Assembly (NCBI GenBank): GCA_015655615.1
Contig: JAATES010000104.1
Location: forward strand, 1 to 8,152
DNA from: Actinomycetales bacterium
GTDB lineage: Bacteria; Actinomycetota; Actinomycetes; Actinomycetales; Cellulomonadaceae
Reading direction: 5' to 3'
DNA: 8,152 bases
Within the stretch, counting starts at the first letter, position 1. Each line of letters opens with the position of its first letter. The notes beneath the pieces are model-generated. The model ran no database searches and had not been told where the DNA came from. It was given only the letters and a program-made list of their open reading frames with translations. The translations under genes and the position numbers were made by a program. This document shows, one piece after another, positions 1 to 5,459 of this stretch.

Positions 1-1
1 C

Positions 2-1327
2 GAGGCCGAGCGGGCAGCCCACCTGTTCCTGCTGGGTCAAGGCAGGCTCCTGGCGTCGGGAGCCCCCGAGGCCGTCATGAGGCAGACCCCTGGTCGCGTC
101 TGGCAGACACCCGTGGGCACCCGCCAGCAGGAGGCCGACGCAGTGCGGTCACGGTCACCGCGCTCCTGGCGGCGCGGTGCGACCGGCTACCTGTGGACTC
201 CTCAGTCCGATGCCGCACCACCACCGGGATTCACGCCCAGCGCCCCGGATCTGGAGAACACGAGCGTCGCGCTCCTCTTGGCCGCGGAGGCGGCGCCCGA
301 TCCAGGAAGCCCGCCGTCCGACACTGAGCCCTCCGTCGCCGGTTCCTCTCCGGTCGCCGTGTCACCGGTCGCCGCGTCGAGCCGCCGCCTGCGTGACGGG
401 GAGAGGCCCTCGCTCCCCCGTCCTGACCCCGATCGCCTGATGCAGGTGTCTGACGTCGGGCGTACCTACGGGCACTTCGAGGCATTGCGAGAGGTCTCTT
501 TGTCCGTTGGTCCCGGAGAGATCGTCGGCCTGCTCGGGGGCAACGGCGCGGGCAAGACCACCCTCATGCGGATCGTCCTCGGACTCGAGACGGCCACCGC
601 CGGCGAATGCACCTTGTTCGGAGAAACGCCGTCGCGCACAAGCCGGCGGCGCATCGGCTATGTCGCACAAGGGCTCGGCCTGTACCCGGCGCTGTCGGCC
701 ATCGAGAATCTTCGCTTCGCAGCCGCCGTCCAGGGCGTCGCGGTCAGCGCGCAGGCACGGGGCTTCTCGCAGACATTCGGCTCCGCTCCGGTCGCTGCAT
801 TGCCACTCGGAGCGCAACGGGTTCTCGCCTACCTCGCCGCCTCGCAGCATGACCCGGCCCTGCTGGTCCTCGACGAGCCCACCTCCGGAATGGACGCGCT
901 CACCCGAGCCCGCCTCTGGGATGACCTGCGGGAGACCGCCGAGCGGGGCGTCGGGATCATCGTGACCACCCACTACATGCAGGAGGCCACGCGATGCGAC
1001 CGCGTCGTGATCCTCACCGCCGGCTCTGTCAGTGCGGCGGGGACCGTGGAGGCGATCACAGCGGATCGTACGTCGCTCGTGATCCGCACGGACCGCTGGG
1101 AGGAGGCCTTCCGGCTCCTTCGTGATGCCGGCCTCCCCGTCGTCCTCGACGGGCGCACGCTCCGGCTCCCCGGAGTGCCGCGGGATCAGGCCGATGCCGT
1201 GCTGGCAGTGGTCGTCGGCGGGGTGGAGATGACCGAAAGCAGGTCGACCCTTGAGGAGATCATGATGATCGCGGCGAGGGGGGCGGGGACGGTGCTGTCG
1301 GGCGGCAGCCGACCCGCGCAGCGATAG
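2..1327 (+). CDS. Tandem-domain (YbhF-like) ABC transporter ATP-binding protein, 5' partial
   Basis: This is the energy-supplying subunit of an ABC exporter with two ATP-binding domains fused in one chain. The frame is open from base 2, so the true start lies outside the window; the ATG at 77 is internal. The first residues (EAERAAHLFLLGQGRLLASG) match the stretch just after the H-loop of a first domain, and a PDLENTSVALL segment near base 250 resembles the end of that domain. A linker of about 45 Pro/Ser/Arg-rich residues follows, then a second domain from about base 440. It has a Walker A (GGNGAGKTT, about 536-562), a Q-loop (YVAQG, about 660), a degenerate signature LPLGAQR where LSGGQ is usual, a Walker B (LLVLDEPTSGMD, about 860-895) and an H-loop (TTHYMQEA, about 964-987). 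The LPLG-type signature is typical of the second YbhF domain. The segment between Q-loop and signature looks about ten residues short. Permease genes are not visible. A single-domain start at 77 is unlikely, because the upstream frame also reads as ABC protein. Confidence 0.85.
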   Translation, partial: EAERAAHLFLLGQGRLLASGAPEAVMRQTPGRVWQTPVGTRQQEADAVRSRSPRSWRRGATGYLWTPQSDAAPPPGFTPSAPDLENTSVALLLAAEAAPDPGSPPSDTEPSVAGSSPVAVSPVAASSRRLRDGERPSLPRPDPDRLMQVSDVGRTYGHFEALREVSLSVGPGEIVGLLGGNGAGKTTLMRIVLGLETATAGECTLFGETPSRTSRRRIGYVAQGLGLYPALSAIENLRFAAAVQGVAVSAQARGFSQTFGSAPVAALPLGAQRVLAYLAASQHDPALLVLDEPTSGMDALTRARLWDDLRETAERGVGIIVTTHYMQEATRCDRVVILTAGSVSAAGTVEAITADRTSLVIRTDRWEEAFRLLRDAGLPVVLDGRTLRLPGVPRDQADAVLAVVVGGVEMTESRSTLEEIMMIAARGAGTVLSGGSRPAQR

Positions 1328-1847
1328 CACCGGTGGCGGGTTCGCCGAGCGGGCACGTCAGGCAGCGTCTGTTGCCGAACTTCCGGGCGAGTGCACCTTG
1401 AGGTGGGTCACAGCAGACCGCCTGACCATCGGAGACACTCCATGATCAAGAACTCGCGTACGGCCACCACCCGGGCCAGAGCACTCGTCACCGGCCTCAC
1501 CGTGGTCGCCTTCCTGCTCGCCGGGGCCGTGGCATCCCCTGTCGCGCAGGCGGACGGGGAGGACAACGTCATCATCGACCTGGGCGGGTACAAGGGTGCC
1601 GATGCCCTCGTCTGTGTGGGCGACGCAAGTGACGCGTGCCTGCGACCAACTATCGCCTCACCCCGCCCAGCAAGGAGGTAGACCCCGTCTCCAGCCTGAA
1701 CGTCGGGTCGATGGGCTGGAGCAAGCAGAAGTCCGGCTACTTCCGGTGGGCCTACGAGTGGGGGTAGCAGTACTCGGTCGGCTTCGCGTGGAGCGTGACA
1801 AGGCCGCGGACGCGAACCAGGGTCTTGACCCAGGCCGGAGCGGTCCT

Positions 1848-1871
1848 CTCGGGCTCGGACTCGGACTCGGG
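1848..1871 (+). repeat. Four tandem hexamers CTCGG(A/G)
   Basis: The units CTCGGG, CTCGGA, CTCGGA, CTCGGG lie head to tail. In frame 1 they encode part of a Ser-Gly-Ser-Asp-Ser-Asp-Ser-Gly run. Being a multiple of three, copy-number change here would not alter the frame. Confidence 0.9.
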
Positions 1872-1913
1872 CAAGGAGAGCAAGGACCGGGGCTGGGGTG
1901 GCTCGGTCGGCCC

Positions 1914-1940
1914 GGCGGGCGGCGGGCGGCGGGCGGCGGG
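1914..1940 (+). repeat. 3.9 tandem copies of heptamer GGCGGGC
   Basis: Three full GGCGGGC units and a fourth lacking its last base run head to tail. Seven is not a multiple of three, so gain or loss of one unit changes the reading frame. Upstream the likely coding frame is frame 1 and downstream frame 3; adding one unit (net +1) would join them. It lies inside the decayed secreted-protein gene. Confidence 0.9.
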
Positions 1941-2129
1941 ACAACGATCGCTTGCGGTCTCGTCTACACCGGCAGGGGTGACGACCAGCGTTCCGTCCCG
2001 GTGTCCTCGGTGACGGTGGAGCTGACTGTCCCACTCGTCTCGGGCACGCGCACCTACCGTGCGAGCGCGACGTCGGATCTCAGCAAGTGCGGCCGACCCG
2101 TCAGCCTGGTGAACGTCTCGGTGCGCTGA

Positions 2130-2313
2130 CGCGCCCCAAGGTCAAGGGCACGGCAAGGTTGGACGCAAGCTGCGTGCGGTTGTGCGCAAGACGACGCTAC
2201 GGCTCACCCGCGAGCACGCCAAGAAGCGCATCTCCGTCACGGTGAAGGTCTCCAAGAAGGGCTACGCGACGAAGACGACGACCTCCAAGAGGACCGTCGC
2301 CGTGCGCCGTTGA
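2130..2313 (+). pseudogene. Ig-like repeat remnant (actinobacterial surface/secreted repeat), frameshifted and deleted
   Basis: Frame 2 reads RPKVKGTA up to about 2155 and frame 1 then reads KVGRKLRAV, which together give the start of the PKVKGTAKVGKKLRA repeat common in actinobacterial secreted proteins. A one-base loss near 2153-2156 explains the shift. The frame then passes directly into VRKTTLRLTREHAKKRISVTVKV and ends KKGYATKTTTSKRTVAVRR before TGA 2311-2313. The usual middle of the repeat, around the GTW and YQW positions, is missing, so about 30 residues appear deleted. It lies immediately after the stop at 2127-2129 and is probably the C-terminal domain of the same dead gene as 1442-2129. 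The repeat identification is from memory of the family pattern. Confidence 0.6.
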
Positions 2314-2371
2314 TCCGATGGCGATCGGGGCCGAGAGATCACACCGGACCAGCCGGCAGGTGCCAGGCGTC

Positions 2372-2377
2372 TATAGT
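2372..2377 (+). promoter_or_regulatory. Candidate -10 box of the usp-crcB-crcB transcript
   Basis: TATAGT stands out in a GC-rich intergenic region. A start about 7-8 bases downstream would fall at 2384-2385, the first base of the proposed riboswitch P1 stem, which is the arrangement expected for a riboswitch at the 5' end of its mRNA. No convincing -35 hexamer is seen 16-18 bases upstream. The preceding stretch 2314-2371 shows nothing else recognisable. Confidence 0.5.
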
Positions 2378-2384
2378 ATGGGGA

Positions 2385-2443
2385 AGGCAATGGATCCTGC
2401 CTGGGCCGCTGGCTCGAACCGCCGCACTGGCTGATGGTTCCTG
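2385..2443 (+). ncRNA. Candidate fluoride riboswitch (crcB-type aptamer)
   Basis: P1 pairs AGGCA (2385-2389) with UGCCU (2398-2402) around the 8-base loop AUGGAUCC. This is the same layout as the Thermotoga petrophila aptamer as I recall it: a 5-bp stem and an 8-base loop beginning AUG. A second, imperfect stem pairs GCC 2405-2407 with GGC 2429-2431, and GGC 2411-2413 with GCC 2421-2423. It ends directly in CUGAUGGUUCCUG (2431-2443), matching the conserved CUGAUGG-pyrimidine-rich 3' strand. The loop GGAUCC (2392-2397) can pair with GGUUCC (2436-2441) to make the expected pseudoknot, with one U-U mismatch. The downstream genes (usp, crcB, crcB) are known associates of this riboswitch class. 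The CUGU end in place of the usual CUAC is a departure. Confidence 0.75.
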
Positions 2444-2444
2444 T

Positions 2445-2479
2445 TCCGTCTGTTGACGGGCAGGGCTGGTCGCTGCCCG
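2445..2479 (+). promoter_or_regulatory. Two overlapping leader hairpins, candidate riboswitch expression platform
   Basis: Hairpin A pairs UCCGUC (2445-2450) with GACGGG (2455-2460) around UGUU, ending in a U-G wobble. Hairpin B pairs CGGGCAG (2457-2463) with CUGCCCG (2473-2479), a perfect 7-bp stem with a 9-base loop. They share 2457-2460, so they cannot form together. B has no following U-tract, so a standard intrinsic terminator is not supported. It lies about 20 bases before the usp start, so control of translation or Rho access is possible. Confidence 0.4.
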
Positions 2480-2499
2480 CGGAAGGTGCGTGAGAGGGA

Positions 2500-3045
2500 A
2501 TGCGCGAATCGATTGTTCCCCAGCCCAGCTCATCGCGGATGACGCAGTTCGCCGGACATCCGATCGTCGTGGGATTCGTGCCGGACCAGCCCGAGTATCT
2601 GGCCTTGACCGCCGCCGACTGGGCGAGTGCGATGGGCGGCATCACCGTCTACTTCGCCTACGTGGACCCGGCACGCTATCCGGTGGAGGAGTTACCCGAC
2701 GGCACGGTGCGCCACGCCGAGATCGACCCCGACACCGTCGACGACTCCTGGCACGAGCGGCAGCACGAGATGGAGAGGTTTCTCCACGCCGTCATGGACA
2801 AGACGGGCGCAACGTGGGAGTTCCGCTACCTTGCCGGTCGCCCCGACCGGGCGTTGACCCATCTCGCGAGGGCGGTCGACGCCGCGGCGATCGTCGTCGG
2901 GACGCGAGCACCGGGGGCGGGCGCCCGGGCGCGTGAGTTCATCGACGGGTCGGTGGCAGTGCAGCTCTCGCATCATCAGCATCGCCCCGTCTTGATCGTG
3001 CCGCTCACGGTCGTGGACTGGAAGGAGCGGACGCTGTGGAAGTGA
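2500..3045 (+). CDS. Universal stress protein (UspA family)
   Basis: A 181-residue cytoplasmic protein with a single Usp fold. The first strand is HPIVVGFVPDQPEYLAL (20-36), followed by the helix AADWASAMGG and the strand ITVYFAYVDP (48-57). The C-terminal half has the strand-turn AAAIVVGTRAPGAGARAREFIDGSVAVQL (128-156) and ends RPVLIVPL (162-169). The Gly-rich stretch and GS resemble the ATP-binding G-x2-G-x9-G(S/T) motif, but the spacing is not exact, so nucleotide binding is uncertain. The start at 2500 has GAGAGGG only one base upstream, with a second purine stretch GGAAGG 13 bases upstream, so initiation may be weak or regulated. An ATG at 2539 is possible but lacks a ribosome site. The gene is first in a unit with two crcB genes and overlaps the next start. 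Usp genes recur in fluoride-riboswitch operons, so a role in fluoride stress is inferred; its molecular function is unknown. Confidence 0.88.
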   Translation: MRESIVPQPSSSRMTQFAGHPIVVGFVPDQPEYLALTAADWASAMGGITVYFAYVDPARYPVEELPDGTVRHAEIDPDTVDDSWHERQHEMERFLHAVMDKTGATWEFRYLAGRPDRALTHLARAVDAAAIVVGTRAPGAGARAREFIDGSVAVQLSHHQHRPVLIVPLTVVDWKERTLWK

Positions 3046-3530
3046 CCGACGAGCACGCCAGGAAGAGTCCGCCTGCTCAGCGGCCGCATCCATTGCATGG
3101 GCGGCCGTCGTTTCTGCTGCTGGCGCTGCTCGGCGGTGCAGTCGGTACCACGGTCCGTGCCTGGTTGGAGGGGGCGTTCCCGGCTTCGCCGGGCGCGTGG
3201 CCCTGGACGACGTTCGGGATCAACCTCGGCGGATCGTTCCTCCTTGGTCTTCTGCAGGAGGCCTTGTCACGGAGCGGGCCGGATGAGGGGTGGCGCCGGC
3301 GAGTGCGGGTAGGCGTCGGCACGGGGGTGATCGGCGGCTTCACCACCTACAGCACCTTCATCGTCGAGGTCGACCTCTTGGTCCGCGGCGGGTCGACGTG
3401 GACCGGTGCGGCATACGCGGTGGTCAGTGTCGTCGTCGGACTGGGTTGCGCCTTGGCCGGCATCCTTCTCGCTCAGGTTGCTTCCACTCGGGTCGCTTCG
3501 ACTCGCCGTCCCACTGCGAATCCGTCGTGA
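3036..3530 (+). CDS. crcB: Fluoride channel subunit CrcB/Fluc 1
   Basis: A 164-residue inner-membrane protein with four hydrophobic segments, at about 25-43, 58-76, 93-115 and 123-147. Fluc proteins form dual-topology dimers that export fluoride. The family motifs are present: GGAVGTTVR (33-41), GINLGGSFLLG (61-71) with pore Asn63, and GTGVIGGFTTYSTF (95-108). The first Phe of the conserved TTFSTF box is Tyr105; Phe108 is kept. The N-terminus has about 20 extra hydrophilic residues, and the C-terminal tail carries a small duplication, VASTRVASTR. The GTG start at 3036 is favoured by AAGGAG at 3022-3027, eight bases upstream. It overlaps the last codons of usp, and its stop overlaps the next start, so all three genes look translationally coupled. 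In Gram-positive bacteria such crcB pairs often make a heterodimer, which is inferred here. Confidence 0.93.
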   Translation: MEVTDEHARKSPPAQRPHPLHGRPSFLLLALLGGAVGTTVRAWLEGAFPASPGAWPWTTFGINLGGSFLLGLLQEALSRSGPDEGWRRRVRVGVGTGVIGGFTTYSTFIVEVDLLVRGGSTWTGAAYAVVSVVVGLGCALAGILLAQVASTRVASTRRPTANPS

Positions 3531-3895
3531 TGGCGCTGCTGGTGGCCGTCGCGGGCGGCTTCGGTGCCATGCTCCGCTTCGTCGTGGACGGAGCGGTCGC
3601 GCGGCACAACAGACTGCGGCTCCCCCTGGGCACCGTGGTGATCAACGTCACCGGCTCCCTGCTGCTGGGGCTGCTGACGGGCTTGGCATTGCAGCACAGC
3701 GGATTCGACGAGGTCAAACGGGTGCTCGGCACGGGTCTGCTCGGAGGTTACACGACCTTCAGCACGGCCAGCGTCGAAGGTGTCCGCCTTGCCATGGCGG
3801 ATGGGCCCCGGGCGGTGGCGGTGGCGTTCGCCCACGCTGCGGGAATGCTCATCGTCAGCCTGGCGGCGGCGGGACTGGGGATCTGGTTGGCATGA
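3530..3895 (+). CDS. crcB: Fluoride channel subunit CrcB/Fluc 2
   Basis: A 121-residue membrane protein, a usual Fluc length, with four hydrophobic segments. Motifs seen are GGFGAMLR (9-16), GTVVINVTGSLLLG (34-47) with pore Asn39, and GTGLLGGYTTFSTASVEG (67-84). In the Phe box, Phe77 is kept but the second Phe is Ala80, the reverse of the change in its partner encoded upstream. The ATG at 3530 overlaps the upstream TGA in a TGATG junction. There is no ribosome site, so translation probably depends on reinitiation after crcB 1; a GTG at 3527 in the same frame is the other option. The frame extends far upstream, but that part is a shadow of crcB 1. After the stop, only 52 bases separate this gene from the end of the convergent enolase gene, with no strong terminator seen. 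Confidence 0.93.
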   Translation: MALLVAVAGGFGAMLRFVVDGAVARHNRLRLPLGTVVINVTGSLLLGLLTGLALQHSGFDEVKRVLGTGLLGGYTTFSTASVEGVRLAMADGPRAVAVAFAHAAGMLIVSLAAAGLGIWLA

Positions 3896-3947
3896 TCGAA
3901 TCCGGATCCCCCGCCGCTGCCAGGCTGCCCAGCCGCCGGTTCAGCTG

Positions 3948-5225
3948 CTACTCAGCGGTCACCAGCCCGTAGGGAATCTGGGGGTTGGCTGCGGCGATCT
4001 CCAGGAGACGGTTGTACTTCGCCACCCGTTCGCCGCGGGCCGGGGCTCCGCTCTTGAGGTGTCCCGTGCCGGTGCCCACCGTCAGGTCGGCGATGAAGGA
4101 GTCGGGGGTCTCCCCGGACCTGTGGGAGACGAACTGTGCGTACCCGGCCTCGCGGCAGATGCGTTGCGCCTCGAGGGTCTCAGTGACCGAACCGACCTGG
4201 TTGACCTTGATCAGGGCGGCGTTGCCGATCTTCCTCCCGATGGCCTCGGTGATGATCGCGGGGTTGGTGACGAAGATGTCGTCGCCGACGAGCTCGAAGC
4301 GCTCGCCGAGTCGAGCCGTGAGGCGCTGCCAACCGTCCCAGTCGTTCTCGGCCAGGCCGTCTTCGAGCAGCCAGACCGCGGGAAAGTCCGTGCCGATCTG
4401 CTCGTAGCGGGCGATCATGTCGTCGGTGCTCAGTGTCTCGCCCGCGACGTGGTAGGCACCGTCCCGAAAGAACTCGCTGGAAGCGGGGTCCATCGCGATC
4501 GCCACACCGTTCTTGCCCGCAGGGTATCCAGCGTCGGCAATGGCCTGGACGATGAGCGTGAGGACGTCCTCGGGCCGGGCGATGTTGGGGGCGAACCCGC
4601 CCTCATCCCCCAGGCCGGTGGCTTCTCCCCTGGAGCGGAGCAGGGCGCGCAACTTGGCGTACACGGTGGCTCCGGCCCGCAGCGCCTCCGGGAACGACGG
4701 GGCGCCGATCGGGGCGATCATGAACTCCTGGAAGTCCAGATCGTTGGGCGCATGCACCCCGCCGTTGAGCACGTTGAAGTGCGGGACGGGCAGACGAGCC
4801 GCCACCCCCTCGGGTTGCAGAAACCGCCACAGCGGAGTGTCGGACGCGAACGCCCGTGCAGAGGCGATCGAGGTGCCGACGATGGCATTGGCGCCGAGGC
4901 GAGCCTTGTTGGGCGTGCCGTCGAGGGCGATGAGCGCCCCGTCGACCTCCGCGAGCGACCGCCAGGACTTGCCCCGCAGCAGGTCGGCGATCTCGCCGGT
5001 CACGTTTCCGACCGCTCCGGTGACTCCCTTGCCCGCGTAGCGCTCAGGGTCGCCGTCCCGCAGTTCGACGGCTTCTCGAGTGCCGGTCGATGCACCCGAT
5101 GGCACGCCCGCAACGTGCCGTGCGCCGTCATCGGTGGTGACGGCCACCTGCAAGGTCGGATTGCCCCGTGAATCCAGGATCTCCAGTGCCGAAACCTCGG
5201 TGAATACCACTCTCTCGCGTGTCAT
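3948..5225 (-). CDS. eno: Enolase (phosphopyruvate hydratase), probable fluoride-associated paralogue
   Basis: A 425-residue cytosolic enzyme of full family length that interconverts 2-phosphoglycerate and phosphoenolpyruvate in glycolysis. Catalytic and metal residues all appear present: Ser43 in PSGASTG, His158 in NGGVHA, Glu167 in DFQEFMI, Glu208 in GLGDEGGF, Mg ligands Asp246, Glu288 and Asp315, base Lys340 in LIKVNQ, SHRSGET at 367-373, and Lys391 in KSGAPARGER. It departs from the usual bacterial pattern in several conserved places: VGTGTGHLKSGAPARGER (383-400) where ATNCGQIKTGAPARSER is typical, GVHAPNDLDFQ for GVHADNNVDFQ, and SGASTGTREAVE for SGASTGAFEAVE. GAGGAGAG lies five bases before the ATG. 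The neighbours are fluoride export genes rather than the ftsB/divIC-type context of housekeeping enolase. Enolase is inhibited by fluoride with phosphate, so this is inferred to be a backup or fluoride-tolerant copy. The reaction is firm; the special role is inference. Confidence 0.93.
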   Translation of the reverse strand: MTRERVVFTEVSALEILDSRGNPTLQVAVTTDDGARHVAGVPSGASTGTREAVELRDGDPERYAGKGVTGAVGNVTGEIADLLRGKSWRSLAEVDGALIALDGTPNKARLGANAIVGTSIASARAFASDTPLWRFLQPEGVAARLPVPHFNVLNGGVHAPNDLDFQEFMIAPIGAPSFPEALRAGATVYAKLRALLRSRGEATGLGDEGGFAPNIARPEDVLTLIVQAIADAGYPAGKNGVAIAMDPASSEFFRDGAYHVAGETLSTDDMIARYEQIGTDFPAVWLLEDGLAENDWDGWQRLTARLGERFELVGDDIFVTNPAIITEAIGRKIGNAALIKVNQVGSVTETLEAQRICREAGYAQFVSHRSGETPDSFIADLTVGTGTGHLKSGAPARGERVAKYNRLLEIAAANPQIPYGLVTAE

Positions 5226-5235
5226 TGTTCTCTCC

Positions 5236-5391
5236 TCAACCGATCGAACCGTATGGAAAGCGGTTCCCGGTGAGAAGATCGCCGATCAGGTCAACAGACA
5301 TCACGGCGAGCACCCCATCGGGTGTCTCAGGGACCGTTGGCGACATCGCTGCCGCGGTTAAGGCGAGCCCCACCGCTGTGACAGTTCCCAT
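5236..5391 (-). other. Short ORF in the eno leader, doubtful coding
   Basis: A 51-codon frame from ATG 5391 reads MGTVTAVGLALTAAAMSPTV and continues to VLAVMSVDLIGDLLTGNRFPYGSIG. Its TGA overlaps the first bases of the eno ribosome-binding purine stretch, an arrangement that would suit coupling. Third-position GC is roughly two thirds, clearly lower than in the neighbouring genes, and no good ribosome site precedes it. It may be a leader peptide, a decayed fragment or chance. The rest of 5226-5429 holds one small inverted repeat (CACCC/GGGTG, 5311-5324) and no recognised promoter for eno. Confidence 0.25.
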
Positions 5392-5429
5392 GCTACTCGC
5401 TTCGCCCCCGAGTGGACCTGCGGCGTGGG

Positions 5430-5459
5430 CGCTGGCTGAGGACTGCTGCTCAGCCAGCG
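5430..5459 (-). terminator. Hairpin at the end of the MFS gene
   Basis: A perfect 11-bp stem, CGCTGGCTGAG with CTCAGCCAGCG, surrounds an 8-base loop. The exporter's stop codon (5450-5452) lies within the upstream arm and loop edge. No U-tract follows on the minus strand, so it would be a U-poor terminator or an mRNA-end stabiliser, separating the MFS gene from eno. Confidence 0.6.

Larger units (their letters stand above)
1442..2129 (+). pseudogene. Decayed secreted protein gene, interrupted by a stop and frameshifts
   Basis: The ATG at 1442 opens a clear Sec signal peptide: basic N-terminus, hydrophobic core LVTGLTVVAFLLAGAVA, and probable cleavage after AQA. The mature part then begins with DGEDNVIIDLGGYKGADALVCVGD. 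This frame stops at 1681, giving 79 residues if taken as an intact gene. Protein-like sequence continues in another frame from about 1645 (TNYRLTPPSKEVDPVSSLNV, then GYFRWAYEWG). That frame has a TAG at 1765-1767 followed by QYSVGFAWSV; a C-to-T change of a CAG codon would explain it. Further frame changes are likely near 1790-1830 and at the heptamer repeat 1914-1940. After the repeat the third frame carries TIACGLVYTGRGDD to the TGA at 2127. High third-position GC in each segment supports former coding. I do not recognise the family. A reader could annotate only 1442-1681 as a small secreted protein, but the downstream remnants favour a broken gene. Sequencing error is an alternative. Confidence 0.65.

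Noticed and set aside
362..1330. 322-codon minus-strand frame opposite the ABC gene
   Set aside because: High-GC antisense shadow; the plus-strand frame carries all ABC motifs in order.
1328..1441. Promoter or terminator between the ABC gene and the decayed secreted-protein gene
   Set aside because: Only 4-bp inverted repeats and a lone TTGAGG without a -10 partner were found.
3896..3947. Bidirectional terminator between crcB 2 and eno
   Set aside because: Only a 4-bp GGCT/AGCC inverted repeat at 3923-3934 is present, which is too weak to call.
3780..5171. 463-codon open frame on the plus strand opposite eno
   Set aside because: It is the antisense shadow of a clear enolase gene, and its translation (Gly/Asp/Arg/Val-rich, no domain) has no family features. 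Only its first part overlaps crcB 2, in another frame.
5240..5430. Second fluoride riboswitch in front of eno (minus strand)
   Set aside because: A GAUGGGGUG stretch is present, but it forms only a simple 5-bp hairpin (5311-5324). No P1 loop of the right form and no downstream CUGAUGG partner are found.
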